Of a stretch of 32,527 nt of DNA, positions 8,186 through 16,192 are shown in pieces; the stretch's first letter is position 1; the number at the start of each line of letters is the position of its first letter. The stretch is from a virus. The stretch covers positions 1 to 32,527 of IMG/VR virus record IMGVR_UViG_3300006752_000113. One strand, written 5' to 3'. Under the pieces are notes generated by a model that saw nothing but the letters and a program-made list of their open reading frames with translations, had not been told where the DNA came from and searched no databases. A program made the translations under genes and the position numbers.

Positions 8186-8928
8186 TACAGTTAGACAACG
8201 GCTGGTACATGCCAGACAACGAAGTTAAAATGACAAGACATATTCAAGAAGATACCGACATGTCTAACCCTAATTATGAAAGAAAAATTAGACAAAGGAT
8301 CATTGATACTATACCTTTGAAGCAAACATTTGTAGATGTAGGAGCAAATGTAGGTGTTTGGTCAATGGATATGAAAAAACATTTTAAGAAAGTTGTATCT
8401 TATGAGCCTAGTACAAGAGTTCATGAATGTTTAATAAAAAATATAGGTGATGCTGCAAATGTTGAAGTTAGAGATTCAGCACTTGGTGATAAAGAAGTCG
8501 TTGTACAGTTTCATGACGGTATTAAGAACTGCGGAGACAGTAAAATTGCAATGTGGGAGTCACCTGACTTTTATACAGTGCAAGTAAAGAGATTAGATGA
8601 CGAAAATCTTAAAAATATTTCATTAATTAAAATTGATGTACAAGGTTATGAACTTCCTGCAATTTTAGGCATGGAAAAGGTTATAGAAGAACAAAATCCT
8701 TGGGTATGTTTTGAAATTAATAACGATGTAGACACAGCAGTTGACTTTTTTATGAAAAGAAATTATGATCAAGTATACATGAAGTCAAAAAGGGTTATGA
8801 TTATGGCTCCTAAGTCAGGATTTATGGCTCCTGCTAAAAATCACATGGGTAGATACCTAGGCGATGGACCGTATGAAAAATTTAGTGGTAAAAGTGGCAA
8901 GGTAATACCTTTACAGCAAGGAAGATGA
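8182..8928 (+). CDS. FkbM-family methyltransferase
   Basis: SAM-dependent methyltransferase (248 aa) of the FkbM type, which typically O-methylates sugars. SAM-binding motif I is FVDVGANVGVWSMDM at about 52-66, followed by VVSYEPS (acidic ribose-binding position) and the FkbM signature SLIKIDVQGYELPAILG at about 149-165. The region before motif I is short and carries no extra domain. An AGGAG site precedes the ATG, which overlaps the previous stop. The position after four glycosyltransferase-like genes suggests capping or methylation of the same glycan. Confidence 0.88.
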   Translation: MIQLDNGWYMPDNEVKMTRHIQEDTDMSNPNYERKIRQRIIDTIPLKQTFVDVGANVGVWSMDMKKHFKKVVSYEPSTRVHECLIKNIGDAANVEVRDSALGDKEVVVQFHDGIKNCGDSKIAMWESPDFYTVQVKRLDDENLKNISLIKIDVQGYELPAILGMEKVIEEQNPWVCFEINNDVDTAVDFFMKRNYDQVYMKSKRVMIMAPKSGFMAPAKNHMGRYLGDGPYEKFSGKSGKVIPLQQGR

Positions 8929-8929
8929 C

Positions 8930-9349
8930 GTGTCTAAAGCAACAAAAAGAATTTTAAAGAGTGCAGTTAAGACACCTTTTGTTGATTGCTTAGTTATAGG
9001 GCAAGGACTTGGTGTATTTGACGAATTATTTGATTTATTTGGCACTGTTTTTGTATATGACAAAGGTGCACCAAGAGTAAGACGTGCAAATGTTGTATAT
9101 AAGTCAAAATTAAAGGATTGTTTTGTTCCAACTATAACAACAATCTTTATAGATAGAGATTTATTAAAAGTGTTGGACCATATGGGTTCAATTTTAAGTA
9201 ATCCAAGTCCAGATGTTTTCATTGAAGACGAGAAAGTGATAGATAGAGTACAAAGTGCTAATCTTTATAGACATAAGTACAATGCAGTTGCACAGGCTGG
9301 CACTTTTCACGTTTGGACTTGCAAGAAAAACGGAGATTTTTTCCAATGA
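8930..9349 (+). CDS. Unknown protein with Rossmann-like N-terminus
   Basis: 139-aa protein not recognised. VDCLVIGQGLGVFDELFDLF followed by VFVYDKG resembles a nucleotide- or SAM-binding beta-alpha-beta unit, and TTIFIDRDLLKVL could be the next strand, so it may be a reduced methyltransferase-like fold; no catalytic motif is seen. It starts with GTG at 8930, preceded by AAGGA, one base after the FkbM stop. Its end overlaps the next ATG. Co-transcription places it in glycan metabolism by context only. Confidence 0.72.
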   Translation: MSKATKRILKSAVKTPFVDCLVIGQGLGVFDELFDLFGTVFVYDKGAPRVRRANVVYKSKLKDCFVPTITTIFIDRDLLKVLDHMGSILSNPSPDVFIEDEKVIDRVQSANLYRHKYNAVAQAGTFHVWTCKKNGDFFQ

Positions 9350-10158
9350 CAATTAGTGTAGTAACAACATTCCACGCAAAAGGCTTACAACAGTACGGAC
9401 AACGCATGATCGACAGTTTTATCGATAATTGGCCAGAAGAAGTGAAGCTACATGTATACGCAGAAGACTGTAATCCGCGAATTAAGGACCATAATAGAGT
9501 TGTATTGTACGATTTACACTCGTCAGTACCAGAACTTGTAGCATTTAAGAATACATGGAAAGATGTACCTAAAGCAAACGGAGATGTTAGCGGAGATCCT
9601 ATAAGAAGTAAAAGAAGAGACTCAGGTAAAGGATTTAAATGGGACGCAATTCGCTTTGCACACAAAGTTTACAGTATTTTTCACTGTGCAAAAGTGTGTG
9701 ACACACAAAGATTAATGTGGATGGATGCTGATACGTTTTGTCATAGCCCAATTACGTATCAAAGACTAAATGAACTAACACCTCCTAACTTTGATGTGTG
9801 TTTTCTTGGTAGAAAAGGCAAATTTAGTGAGTGCGGACTTTATTCTCTTACACTAGGTAACAAACAAACCAAAAGATTTATGAAAGAGTTTCAACGTGTT
9901 TACGATGAAGCAGAAAATGAAGGTATTTTTCAAATGGCAGAATGGCACGACAGTTTTGTATTTGATGTTGTTCGCCAAAGAGTTAAAATGCACGAATGGG
10001 ATTGGGCAGCAGGACTTGTTACTGGTGAAGGACACCCACTAATTAACTCAATGTGGGGAGCATACCTTGATCATCTTAAAGGAGGTCGTAAGGCTCTTGG
10101 AAAAAGCAAACGTACAGACTTACTTGTACCAAGAACGGAACCATACTGGAACCAATAA
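9346..10158 (+). CDS. DXD-type nucleotide-sugar transferase, paralog of the gene at 15213
   Basis: 270-aa probable glycosyltransferase of GT-A type. An N-terminal strand ISVVTTFHAKG leads to WDAIRFAHKVYSIFHCA (about 99-115) and WMDADTF with the DXD motif at 127-129, then FLGRKGKFSECGLYSL. The gene at 15213 shares the same blocks (QYG/EYG, SVPEL.. FK, RF.HK.Y..HCA, LGR...E.G). The start at 9346 is chosen because it overlaps the previous TGA and begins the beta strand directly. Donor and acceptor are unknown. Confidence 0.82.
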   Translation: MTISVVTTFHAKGLQQYGQRMIDSFIDNWPEEVKLHVYAEDCNPRIKDHNRVVLYDLHSSVPELVAFKNTWKDVPKANGDVSGDPIRSKRRDSGKGFKWDAIRFAHKVYSIFHCAKVCDTQRLMWMDADTFCHSPITYQRLNELTPPNFDVCFLGRKGKFSECGLYSLTLGNKQTKRFMKEFQRVYDEAENEGIFQMAEWHDSFVFDVVRQRVKMHEWDWAAGLVTGEGHPLINSMWGAYLDHLKGGRKALGKSKRTDLLVPRTEPYWNQ

Positions 10159-11009
10159 TGAAATTCAAACTGTGGAAGCAACATGGCGCACTTAACTCTA
10201 AACCTATTTTTGCTGCTTTTGAACGTAGCATTGTATCTTGTGGGCATAGTGTTACTGACTCCGATACTGATAGTGACGTTAATGTTATTTGGAGCGTATT
10301 GTTTAATGGAAGAATGGCGCCTAACAAAGCAGTCTGGGAGCAAAAGAAGCCAACAATAGTATTAGAAGTAGGTGGAATTAAAAGAGGAACCACCTGGAAG
10401 GTAGGAATTAATGGAATCAATAGGGACGGTTATTTTGGTCCTGGTAATAATGATAATAGTCGTAGCAGGAATCTTGGGCTATTTTTAAAACCTTGGCGTA
10501 AAGAAGGCAAATACATTTTATTATGTGGACAGCATGATAAAAGTTTGCAATGGAAAGACATGCCTCGCATGAGTCAGTGGGTAATAGACATTGTAACTGA
10601 AATTAGAAAGTATTCAGATAGAATGATTAAGTTTAGACCGCATCCAAGGTGCCGTTTAGACTCAATTGAAGCATACCTCCCCAACGTACTTAGGCAAGAG
10701 CCCGTTCAATTGATCGGTACGTATGATGATTTCGACATGTCATTCGAAGATGTTTGGGCCACTATAAGCTGGTCAAGCAATCCAGGTATTCATAGCGTCA
10801 TAAATGGTGTTCCTGCATATACAGGCCCATCAAGTTTAGCATACGATGTTAGTATGCAAGACTTATCTACAATCGAAGATCCTATTTTGCCAGACAGAGA
10901 GCAATGGCTAAATGATTATGCATGGACTGAGTTTACTGTCGAAGAAATAGAACAAGGTCTACCACTAAAAAGATTAGAAAATTACCTAAAAACGCAAATT
11001 AACTCTTGA
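10158..11009 (+). CDS. Capsule-type glycosyltransferase-like protein, paralog 5
   Basis: 283 aa, the last gene of the first sugar run. It carries LFLKPWRKEGKYILLCGQ, SDRMIKFRPHPRCR (a clear R-P-H-P motif as in KpsC/KpsS-like enzymes) and SWSSNPGIHSVINGVPAY, the counterpart of the SNAAxESxxxGVP block of its paralogs. The N-terminal half is divergent (VNVIWSVLFNGRM). The start overlaps the previous TAA. A new sigma70 promoter begins after it, so the polycistron probably ends here, although no terminator hairpin is visible. Confidence 0.78.
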   Translation: MKFKLWKQHGALNSKPIFAAFERSIVSCGHSVTDSDTDSDVNVIWSVLFNGRMAPNKAVWEQKKPTIVLEVGGIKRGTTWKVGINGINRDGYFGPGNNDNSRSRNLGLFLKPWRKEGKYILLCGQHDKSLQWKDMPRMSQWVIDIVTEIRKYSDRMIKFRPHPRCRLDSIEAYLPNVLRQEPVQLIGTYDDFDMSFEDVWATISWSSNPGIHSVINGVPAYTGPSSLAYDVSMQDLSTIEDPILPDREQWLNDYAWTEFTVEEIEQGLPLKRLENYLKTQINS

Positions 11010-11034
11010 TCTCTGCGGCATTCTATTATATAAT
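11006..11034 (+). promoter_or_regulatory. Sigma70-type promoter, leaderless layout
   Basis: TTGATC (11006-11011), a 17-base spacer and TATAAT (11029-11034). Only six bases (AGTAGT) separate the -10 from ATG at 11041, so the expected start of transcription is at the initiation codon. No Shine-Dalgarno sequence fits in between. Confidence 0.75.
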
Positions 11035-11040
11035 AGTAGT

Positions 11041-12231
11041 ATGAGATATCACACTTTTACAGAAGATCTATTCATAGATTTCTTGGACACGCTTGAGAGA
11101 AAATATTACTCAATGCAATACCAAGACCGTTCTGCTGCTCATAGTTTTTATGATTCTATACATCAAGGAAAACAATTGACTGAGAAACAGGCCCAATATG
11201 TACTAAAGTTACTGTTCAAGTACCGTAAAGCAGTTGCAGATGAAATTGATTATAGAGATCATATGGAGATGCCTCAGTGGAAACAACCTTTCCGTGTTGT
11301 TGATATGTCTAAGAAAGTATGGATTGAAGAAATTAATAAAAAGCATATGATTGTGCTAAAATTTCCGTTTCATTTTAAAACAGAATTTGATGAGTTTATC
11401 AAAGAAGTTCGGTATGACATGGATAATGAGAATCGATGGGACGGAGAAAGAAAAGTTAGAACACTTTCTTTGTATGGTTACAATCTTGTATTACTCAAAG
11501 AATTTTTAAAAGTTAATGATTTTGAAATTGACCATGAATTTAATGATGTTGTTGAACGTGTAGAAGAAATTTATTGGGATGTAAAGGAGTACAGCAAACT
11601 TAGTAAAATTATTGAAGGTTCAGTTGAATTAAAAAACGCTAGTGACAGTGCCAAAGTATATTTTAGAAAACATAAGACTGGTAAAATAAACTCTGACTTA
11701 GTGTTAGCAAAATCTATGGGTCATATCTTTGGTGGTAAAAATAAAAACATTAACTCATGGAATAAAAAGATTGCAAGTGAAACAGGAAATCACTTTTGGA
11801 TTAAAGATTTGAGTGATTTTATCAAATTGGGTTATTCTGTTGATGGCAGAATTGCAATTATCCTTGATCGAACAGGTGATGTAAATAGTTGGTTATATAC
11901 ATTATGCGATACTATTGATAATTGCGGGTTTGATAGGAGTGATTTTAGAGTATGCTTCAGAGCCAATAAACATGCAGATGGTGATCATTTGAATACATGG
12001 GTTAGAGAACAAGGATTTGGAGGAAAAATTGAAGGTGCTAAGTTTTTAATTTTTAATCAAAAACCTGCAAAGTGGTTGTTCAAAGACGAAAAAGATGTTA
12101 CAATACTAGCAAGTAATAATTTATTTGCAACAGGTACTAGTATGATGAGAAACTTATTTAAAAATCACCCGTGTATTGTATACATCGGCGATATCGAACC
12201 AACAATTCAGGAGCCTTTAATTGAACTGTAA
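11041..12231 (+). CDS. UvsW-adjacent protein, possible helicase accessory protein
   Basis: 396-aa protein not firmly recognised. The segment around residues 130-170 (RWDGERKVRTLSLYGYNLVLLKEFL, then NDFEIDHEF) resembles the small HARP/helicase-N type region found in front of SF2 helicases, where a WDG...W pattern contacts DNA. No Walker A or DEAD motif is present. The second half has a possible Rossmann-like stretch (DGRIAIILDRTGD) and ends with hydrophobic strands (DVTILASNN, CIVYIGDI). It overlaps the UvsW start by 11 nt, suggesting coupled synthesis. It may be a catalytically dead helicase-like partner of UvsW; this is inference. Confidence 0.75.
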   Translation: MRYHTFTEDLFIDFLDTLERKYYSMQYQDRSAAHSFYDSIHQGKQLTEKQAQYVLKLLFKYRKAVADEIDYRDHMEMPQWKQPFRVVDMSKKVWIEEINKKHMIVLKFPFHFKTEFDEFIKEVRYDMDNENRWDGERKVRTLSLYGYNLVLLKEFLKVNDFEIDHEFNDVVERVEEIYWDVKEYSKLSKIIEGSVELKNASDSAKVYFRKHKTGKINSDLVLAKSMGHIFGGKNKNINSWNKKIASETGNHFWIKDLSDFIKLGYSVDGRIAIILDRTGDVNSWLYTLCDTIDNCGFDRSDFRVCFRANKHADGDHLNTWVREQGFGGKIEGAKFLIFNQKPAKWLFKDEKDVTILASNNLFATGTSMMRNLFKNHPCIVYIGDIEPTIQEPLIEL

Positions 12232-13672
12232 ACTTGTTATTAAAGATGAAGTAAACATTAAACTGGAAGGTCTTGATGTTGCAACACGTCGAAAGATTGC
12301 AAACAAGCTCAAGTATGATTTACCGTATGCAAGGCACATGCCAGCATATAAATTAGGTAGATGGGATGGAACTGTTAGTTTCTTTGGTATTGGTGGTACA
12401 GGGTATGTTGCACACTTAGATGTTATTTTACCTGTTATTGACGAGTCTGGATATGAGATAGAAGTTATTGATCAGCGTCAAACTACAGACTTAAAATTTG
12501 ACAAAATTACAGAAAACTACTGGGCTGACAAAGGTAAAGTTTGGCCTAAAGGACATCAGCTCGAAGGACAACCAATTGTTCTAAGAGATTATCAATATGA
12601 TGTTGTTAATAAATTTTTAGATAACCCACAAAGTTTACAAGAAGTAGCAACAGGTGCAGGTAAAACAATTACTACTGCAACACTTAGTCATTTGTGTGAG
12701 CCATATGGACGTACAATTGTAATTGTGCCTAATAAAAGTCTTGTTGTACAAACAGAAGAAGATTATATTAACTTAGGACTTGATGTAGGTGTATACTTCG
12801 GAGACAGAAAAGAACTAGGAAAAACACATACAGTATGTACATGGCAAAGTCTTAATGTTTTAGATAAAAAAGGCAAATATGACGAAGCTCTTACACTTGC
12901 AGAATTTTTAGAAGGCGTTAATGCAGTTATTATTGACGAAGTGCATCAAGCAAAAGCAGATGTACTTAAAAAACTGTTAACAATCAATTTAAAAAATGCT
13001 CCTATACGTTGGGGACTAACAGGAACTGTACCTAAACAAGCATGGGAATTTCAAGGTATACTTGCAGGCATTGGTCCTGTTATTAATCAAGTTACTGCCC
13101 ACGATTTACAAGAAAAGGATGTACTTGCAAAACTAGATATACAAATTTTACAGACAAAAAACATTGAAGAATTTAGAAACTATCAAGAAGAATATACTTG
13201 GTTAGTTACAGACCCAGATAGAATATCGTGGATGTCTTCTAAGATAAAAGAATTTTCGTTAACAGGTAATACACTGGTGCTAGTAAACAGAATTGATACA
13301 GGTAAAAAAATTATGGAACAAATACCTGAAGCAGTTTTTGTTGCTGGTGAAATGAAACTTGCTGATAGAAAGGAAGAGTATGACGAAATTAAAACATCTG
13401 ATGGAAAGGTTATCATTGCTACATATGGTGTGGCTGCTGTCGGGATTAATATCCCTAGGATATTTAATTTGGTGCTTATTGAACCTGGTAAAAGTTTTGT
13501 TAGGGTAATTCAAAGTATCGGTAGAGGCATACGTAAGGCAGAAGATAAAGATTTTGTACAAATATGGGATATTACGTCAACATGTAAATATGCAAAACGT
13601 CACTTAACAGAACGTAAGAAGTTTTACAGAGAAGCGAAATATCCTTTCCAAATAACTAAAATAGACACATGA
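12221..13672 (+). CDS. uvsW: SF2 DNA helicase UvsW
   Basis: UvsW-type helicase (483 aa; T4 UvsW about 500), which processes branched DNA and R-loops and shifts T4 from origin- to recombination-dependent replication. The N-terminal DNA-contact domain includes LPYARHMPAYKLGRWDG at about 34-50. Motor motifs: Walker A ATGAGKT (143-149), DEVH (239-242), GLTGT (265-269), and motif VI QSIGRGIRK (431-439). TTG is taken as the start because AGGAG lies 7 nt upstream and the start overlaps the previous stop; the conserved N-terminus begins right there. A small membrane protein follows with an ATGA overlap. Confidence 0.94.
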   Translation: MNCKLVIKDEVNIKLEGLDVATRRKIANKLKYDLPYARHMPAYKLGRWDGTVSFFGIGGTGYVAHLDVILPVIDESGYEIEVIDQRQTTDLKFDKITENYWADKGKVWPKGHQLEGQPIVLRDYQYDVVNKFLDNPQSLQEVATGAGKTITTATLSHLCEPYGRTIVIVPNKSLVVQTEEDYINLGLDVGVYFGDRKELGKTHTVCTWQSLNVLDKKGKYDEALTLAEFLEGVNAVIIDEVHQAKADVLKKLLTINLKNAPIRWGLTGTVPKQAWEFQGILAGIGPVINQVTAHDLQEKDVLAKLDIQILQTKNIEEFRNYQEEYTWLVTDPDRISWMSSKIKEFSLTGNTLVLVNRIDTGKKIMEQIPEAVFVAGEMKLADRKEEYDEIKTSDGKVIIATYGVAAVGINIPRIFNLVLIEPGKSFVRVIQSIGRGIRKAEDKDFVQIWDITSTCKYAKRHLTERKKFYREAKYPFQITKIDT

Positions 13673-13848
13673 ATGAAGTAAAAAATTATAAGGAAGCAAC
13701 GCCAGAGCAAATACAAAAATGGCACGAAACAGAAGGTAAATGGTGGGCTGACAGAAGCCTATCAATAGTGACAATAGCATCTATAATGCAGTTTGGTAGT
13801 ATAGGTTTTATGCTGTTGTCTTTTTATATCATAGGCAAAATATTTTAA
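13669..13848 (+). CDS. Small single-span membrane protein
   Basis: 59-aa protein whose ATG overlaps the UvsW TGA. The first ~30 residues are polar with Trp-rich WHETEGKWW; a hydrophobic helix follows from about residue 33 to 57 (SIVTIASIMQFGSIGF onward). It is probably an inner-membrane protein with a cytoplasmic N-terminus. No family is recognised. Confidence 0.7.
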   Translation: MNEVKNYKEATPEQIQKWHETEGKWWADRSLSIVTIASIMQFGSIGFMLLSFYIIGKIF

Positions 13849-13851
13849 GGC

Positions 13852-14130
13852 ATGACATCAAATTGTATTACACATCAAGAACTAGCACGGTTGGATAACG
13901 GAGAAGATGTATATGGCACTTACGAAGAAGTAGAGGCATATGCAGAAAAGTCGGACACATGGGTTATTAGATATTATGACCATGTTAATCCTAGCACAGT
14001 TTACAATACTTTTAAATGGGTAGGTAAAGGATTGTCAGACCCATTTAGCGTAAGTGTTCCTTTTGATTATCGAGAAAGTAGAGCAAAAGGCACATTCAAT
14101 ACTAGAGGGGTAAATTTAGACAAATGGTAG
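13852..14130 (+). CDS. Hypothetical protein, 92 aa
   Basis: Soluble, mildly acidic protein of unknown function. It contains TYEEVEAYAEKSDTWVIRYYDHV and an aromatic-rich C-terminal half; no motif is recognised. It begins 3 nt after the previous stop with only a weak AAGG as ribosome site and overlaps the next small gene by 7 nt, so it is probably translated by coupling within the uvsW unit. Confidence 0.7.
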   Translation: MTSNCITHQELARLDNGEDVYGTYEEVEAYAEKSDTWVIRYYDHVNPSTVYNTFKWVGKGLSDPFSVSVPFDYRESRAKGTFNTRGVNLDKW

Positions 14131-14258
14131 GTAGTATTGAAAATAAAATATTAAAGTTAAAAGAAAGCATAGAAGTATGCAAAGCAGAGAAAGTTAATTA
14201 TAAGATTATCGAAAGATTACAACAACGCCTAAAGGAATTAGAAGATAAGATTTCTTGA
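14124..14258 (+). CDS. Small coiled-coil protein, 44 aa
   Basis: A short open frame starting inside the end of the previous gene. The product is almost entirely charged heptad-like helix (ENKILKLKESIEV, then IIERLQQRLKELEDKI), so a short coiled coil is likely. The downstream promoter's TTGACA overlaps its stop codon. Function unknown. Confidence 0.62.
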   Translation: MVGSIENKILKLKESIEVCKAEKVNYKIIERLQQRLKELEDKIS

Positions 14259-14283
14259 CAAATCGCATGTAATCGTATATAAT
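14255..14283 (+). promoter_or_regulatory. Perfect sigma70 promoter with tandem 10-bp repeat
   Basis: TTGACA at 14255-14260, a 17-base spacer and TATAAT at 14278-14283: full consensus. The sequence AATCGTATAT is repeated exactly in tandem (14271-14280 and 14281-14290) across the -10 region. The start is expected near 14290, giving a leader of about 19 nt with AAGGAAA before the ATG at 14309. Confidence 0.85.
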
Positions 14284-14308
14284 CGTATATACAAATAAGG
14301 AAAAATAA

Positions 14309-14818
14309 ATGAGTAGAATTTTGACATTAGATAACAAGGCGTTCAATTTAAATGAACTACCCGAAGAAGTGGAAGAGGACGCAAGATTTAGTGTGCTTGA
14401 TAATAGTGAACCAGGCAATCCAGATTTCTTCTTCATGCCACTTATATTTTTAGAAAGTTTTAATAGTCCAGCAATCTTAATGAATATTGGAGGATATGAA
14501 ATACAAATGCCGCTAGATTGGTGTATGTTAATTGGAGATAGCGATTGTGCTACAGATCCAGAAGTATTACCGTTAACTAGTATTAACGAAAGAGGATTTG
14601 AAGCATTCTGTATGAATCCAATTAAAGGTTATAGGGCTGATTTTCAACCAGTAGAAATAGTAAACATCTACCAAGACGTAAGATGGTTTTTTCCAAAGAT
14701 GAAAAACGGACAACTATTATCAGTTCCATTGCATGACGGTGATAATCCGCCATGTGTTTACTTTGTTAAAGAAATTAGTAGACAGTCAGAACAAGTCGAA
14801 TTGGCTAACTTACTCTGA
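14309..14818 (+). CDS. Conserved marine T4-like phage protein of unknown function
   Basis: 169-aa protein of a type I recognise from marine T4-like phages, with no known activity. The central block FFFMPLIFLESFNSPAILM, GGYEIQMPLDWCMLIGD and LPLTSINERGFEAF looks like a beta-rich, folded domain; the N-terminus (LDNKAFNLNELPEEVEED) is acidic. It has its own full-consensus promoter, suggesting strong early expression and a core role in takeover or replication. Role unknown. Confidence 0.85.
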   Translation: MSRILTLDNKAFNLNELPEEVEEDARFSVLDNSEPGNPDFFFMPLIFLESFNSPAILMNIGGYEIQMPLDWCMLIGDSDCATDPEVLPLTSINERGFEAFCMNPIKGYRADFQPVEIVNIYQDVRWFFPKMKNGQLLSVPLHDGDNPPCVYFVKEISRQSEQVELANLL

Positions 14819-14856
14819 TAATTAAGTATGTATATTAAAATATCTAGGAGTATAAA

Positions 14857-15213
14857 ATGGGTATCAAAGCAGGAAAGATTTGGGGTAACACAGAACTAGT
14901 ACATGCAAATGGTGTACTAGAGTTTCACCGCATTGAGTATAATAAAGGTTTCAAATGTTCTGAACACGAACATCAATTTAAATGGAATGGCTTCTTTGTT
15001 GAGTCGGGCAAAATGTTAATTCGTGTTTGGCAGGACGGAGAACAAAAAGGACTAGTTGATGAAACTATCCTTGAAGCAGGCGACTTTACACAAGTTAAGC
15101 CTGGTAAGATCCATCAGTTCGAAGGACTCGAAGATGGTGTAGCGTTTGAGCTATATTGGGCAGAGTTCAATCATGACGACATTGTGCGTAGAACTGTTGG
15201 AACTAAAACATAA
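14857..15213 (+). CDS. Single-domain cupin protein
   Basis: 118-aa cupin. Motif 1 is SEHEHQFKWNGFFVESGK, with His37 and His39 as likely metal ligands, and motif 2 is GDFTQVKPGKIHQF with His86. Small cupins beside glycosyltransferases are often sugar epimerases or isomerases, but this one is too small to assign. A TAGGAG Shine-Dalgarno site precedes ATG. It is the first gene of the second glycan block and shares its stop with the next ATG. Confidence 0.82.
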   Translation: MGIKAGKIWGNTELVHANGVLEFHRIEYNKGFKCSEHEHQFKWNGFFVESGKMLIRVWQDGEQKGLVDETILEAGDFTQVKPGKIHQFEGLEDGVAFELYWAEFNHDDIVRRTVGTKT

Positions 15214-15965
15214 TGCAGAAACTTGGTATTGTATCAACGTTTAGTGACAAAGGGTATCACGAATATGGAAAACACTTTGTAGAAAGTGTAAGAAAATTTG
15301 TTTCACCTAATATCACTGTTTACATCTATGTAGACAACATTGAAATTGAAAATCCACCACCTAACTTTGTTATTAGAAAGTTAGAGCCGTCAGTACCAGA
15401 ACTTACAGAATTTAAAAAACGTAATGCACACAGAGTGCCTGGTAAGTTTATATATGACGGTGTAAGGTTTAGTCACAAGAGTTATTGTATTTGGCATTGT
15501 GCAAATAATGCTGATGTAGATACACTATACTGGATTGACAGCGATGCCGAGATTTACAATAGTATTACCGAAGAATATCTTAAAGGATTTTTACCTGAGG
15601 GATTATTCACAAGTTACTTAGGAAGACCTCATTATACAGAAACAGGTTTTCTTGCGTTTGACTTGAACCACAAACATGCTAAAGAATTTTTTGATGTGTG
15701 GAAGGAATACTATACGCACGATACAATTTATGATCTAGCAGGGCAATTAGATTGCCATGCATTTGATGCTGCAAGAGAAAGACTTGAGAAAGAAGGCAAG
15801 ATACACAACTATGATATTGCACGTATACGCTTTCCTGGTCTTGGCAAAAATCATTTTAATGCAGCTCTTGAACATCACATTATACACTACAAAGGAGATC
15901 GTAAGTTGAAAAGGGACGAGCAATTAGCTCGAGCAATAAAACGTATGAAGAAAGGAAAAAGGTGA
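15213..15965 (+). CDS. DXD-type nucleotide-sugar transferase, paralog of the gene at 9346
   Basis: 250-aa probable GT-A glycosyltransferase. LGIVSTFSDKGYHEYG at the N-terminus, YDGVRFSHKSYCIWHCA, WIDSDAE with the DXD motif at 109-111, SYLGRPHYTETGFLAF, and a C-terminal HHIIHYKGDRK that may supply the metal-binding His. All blocks align with the gene at 9346, so duplication placed one copy in each glycan block. The C-terminus is strongly basic (RAIKRMKKGKR), possibly for membrane or nucleic-acid contact. Confidence 0.82.
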   Translation: MQKLGIVSTFSDKGYHEYGKHFVESVRKFVSPNITVYIYVDNIEIENPPPNFVIRKLEPSVPELTEFKKRNAHRVPGKFIYDGVRFSHKSYCIWHCANNADVDTLYWIDSDAEIYNSITEEYLKGFLPEGLFTSYLGRPHYTETGFLAFDLNHKHAKEFFDVWKEYYTHDTIYDLAGQLDCHAFDAARERLEKEGKIHNYDIARIRFPGLGKNHFNAALEHHIIHYKGDRKLKRDEQLARAIKRMKKGKR

Positions 15966-16192
15966 TTAAATTGGCAACAAAAGGACTCAATGGACTTAAG
16001 AATAAAAAAGAAAAAGAGTTCATTCAAGACATGGTTAGTAACAGAAGTGCTAACGTAAGAGAAGAATCTCATTACGTAGTAGATATGTACGAAAATGGTG
16101 AACTAGTTGAAAGCAGACCCATTGTTGGACATAGCAAAGCATATGCTAACGACTGTGCAAGAAATTGGAATAGTGGCGTAATTAAAAGATGA
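15962..16192 (+). CDS. Small hypothetical protein, 76 aa
   Basis: GTG start overlapping the previous TGA. A basic N-terminus (KGLNGLKNKKEKEF) is followed by a compact region, HYVVDMYENGELVESRPIVG, then KAYANDCARNWNSG, which looks like a small beta-beta-alpha fold. No family is recognised. It lies between a glycosyltransferase and the epimerase with overlaps on both sides. Confidence 0.72.
   Translation: MIKLATKGLNGLKNKKEKEFIQDMVSNRSANVREESHYVVDMYENGELVESRPIVGHSKAYANDCARNWNSGVIKR

Noticed and set aside
3891-11009. T4-type DNA glucosylation genes
   Set aside because: No similarity to T4 alpha- or beta-glucosyltransferases and no hydroxymethylase gene is seen in the window; a DNA target remains only one of several options.
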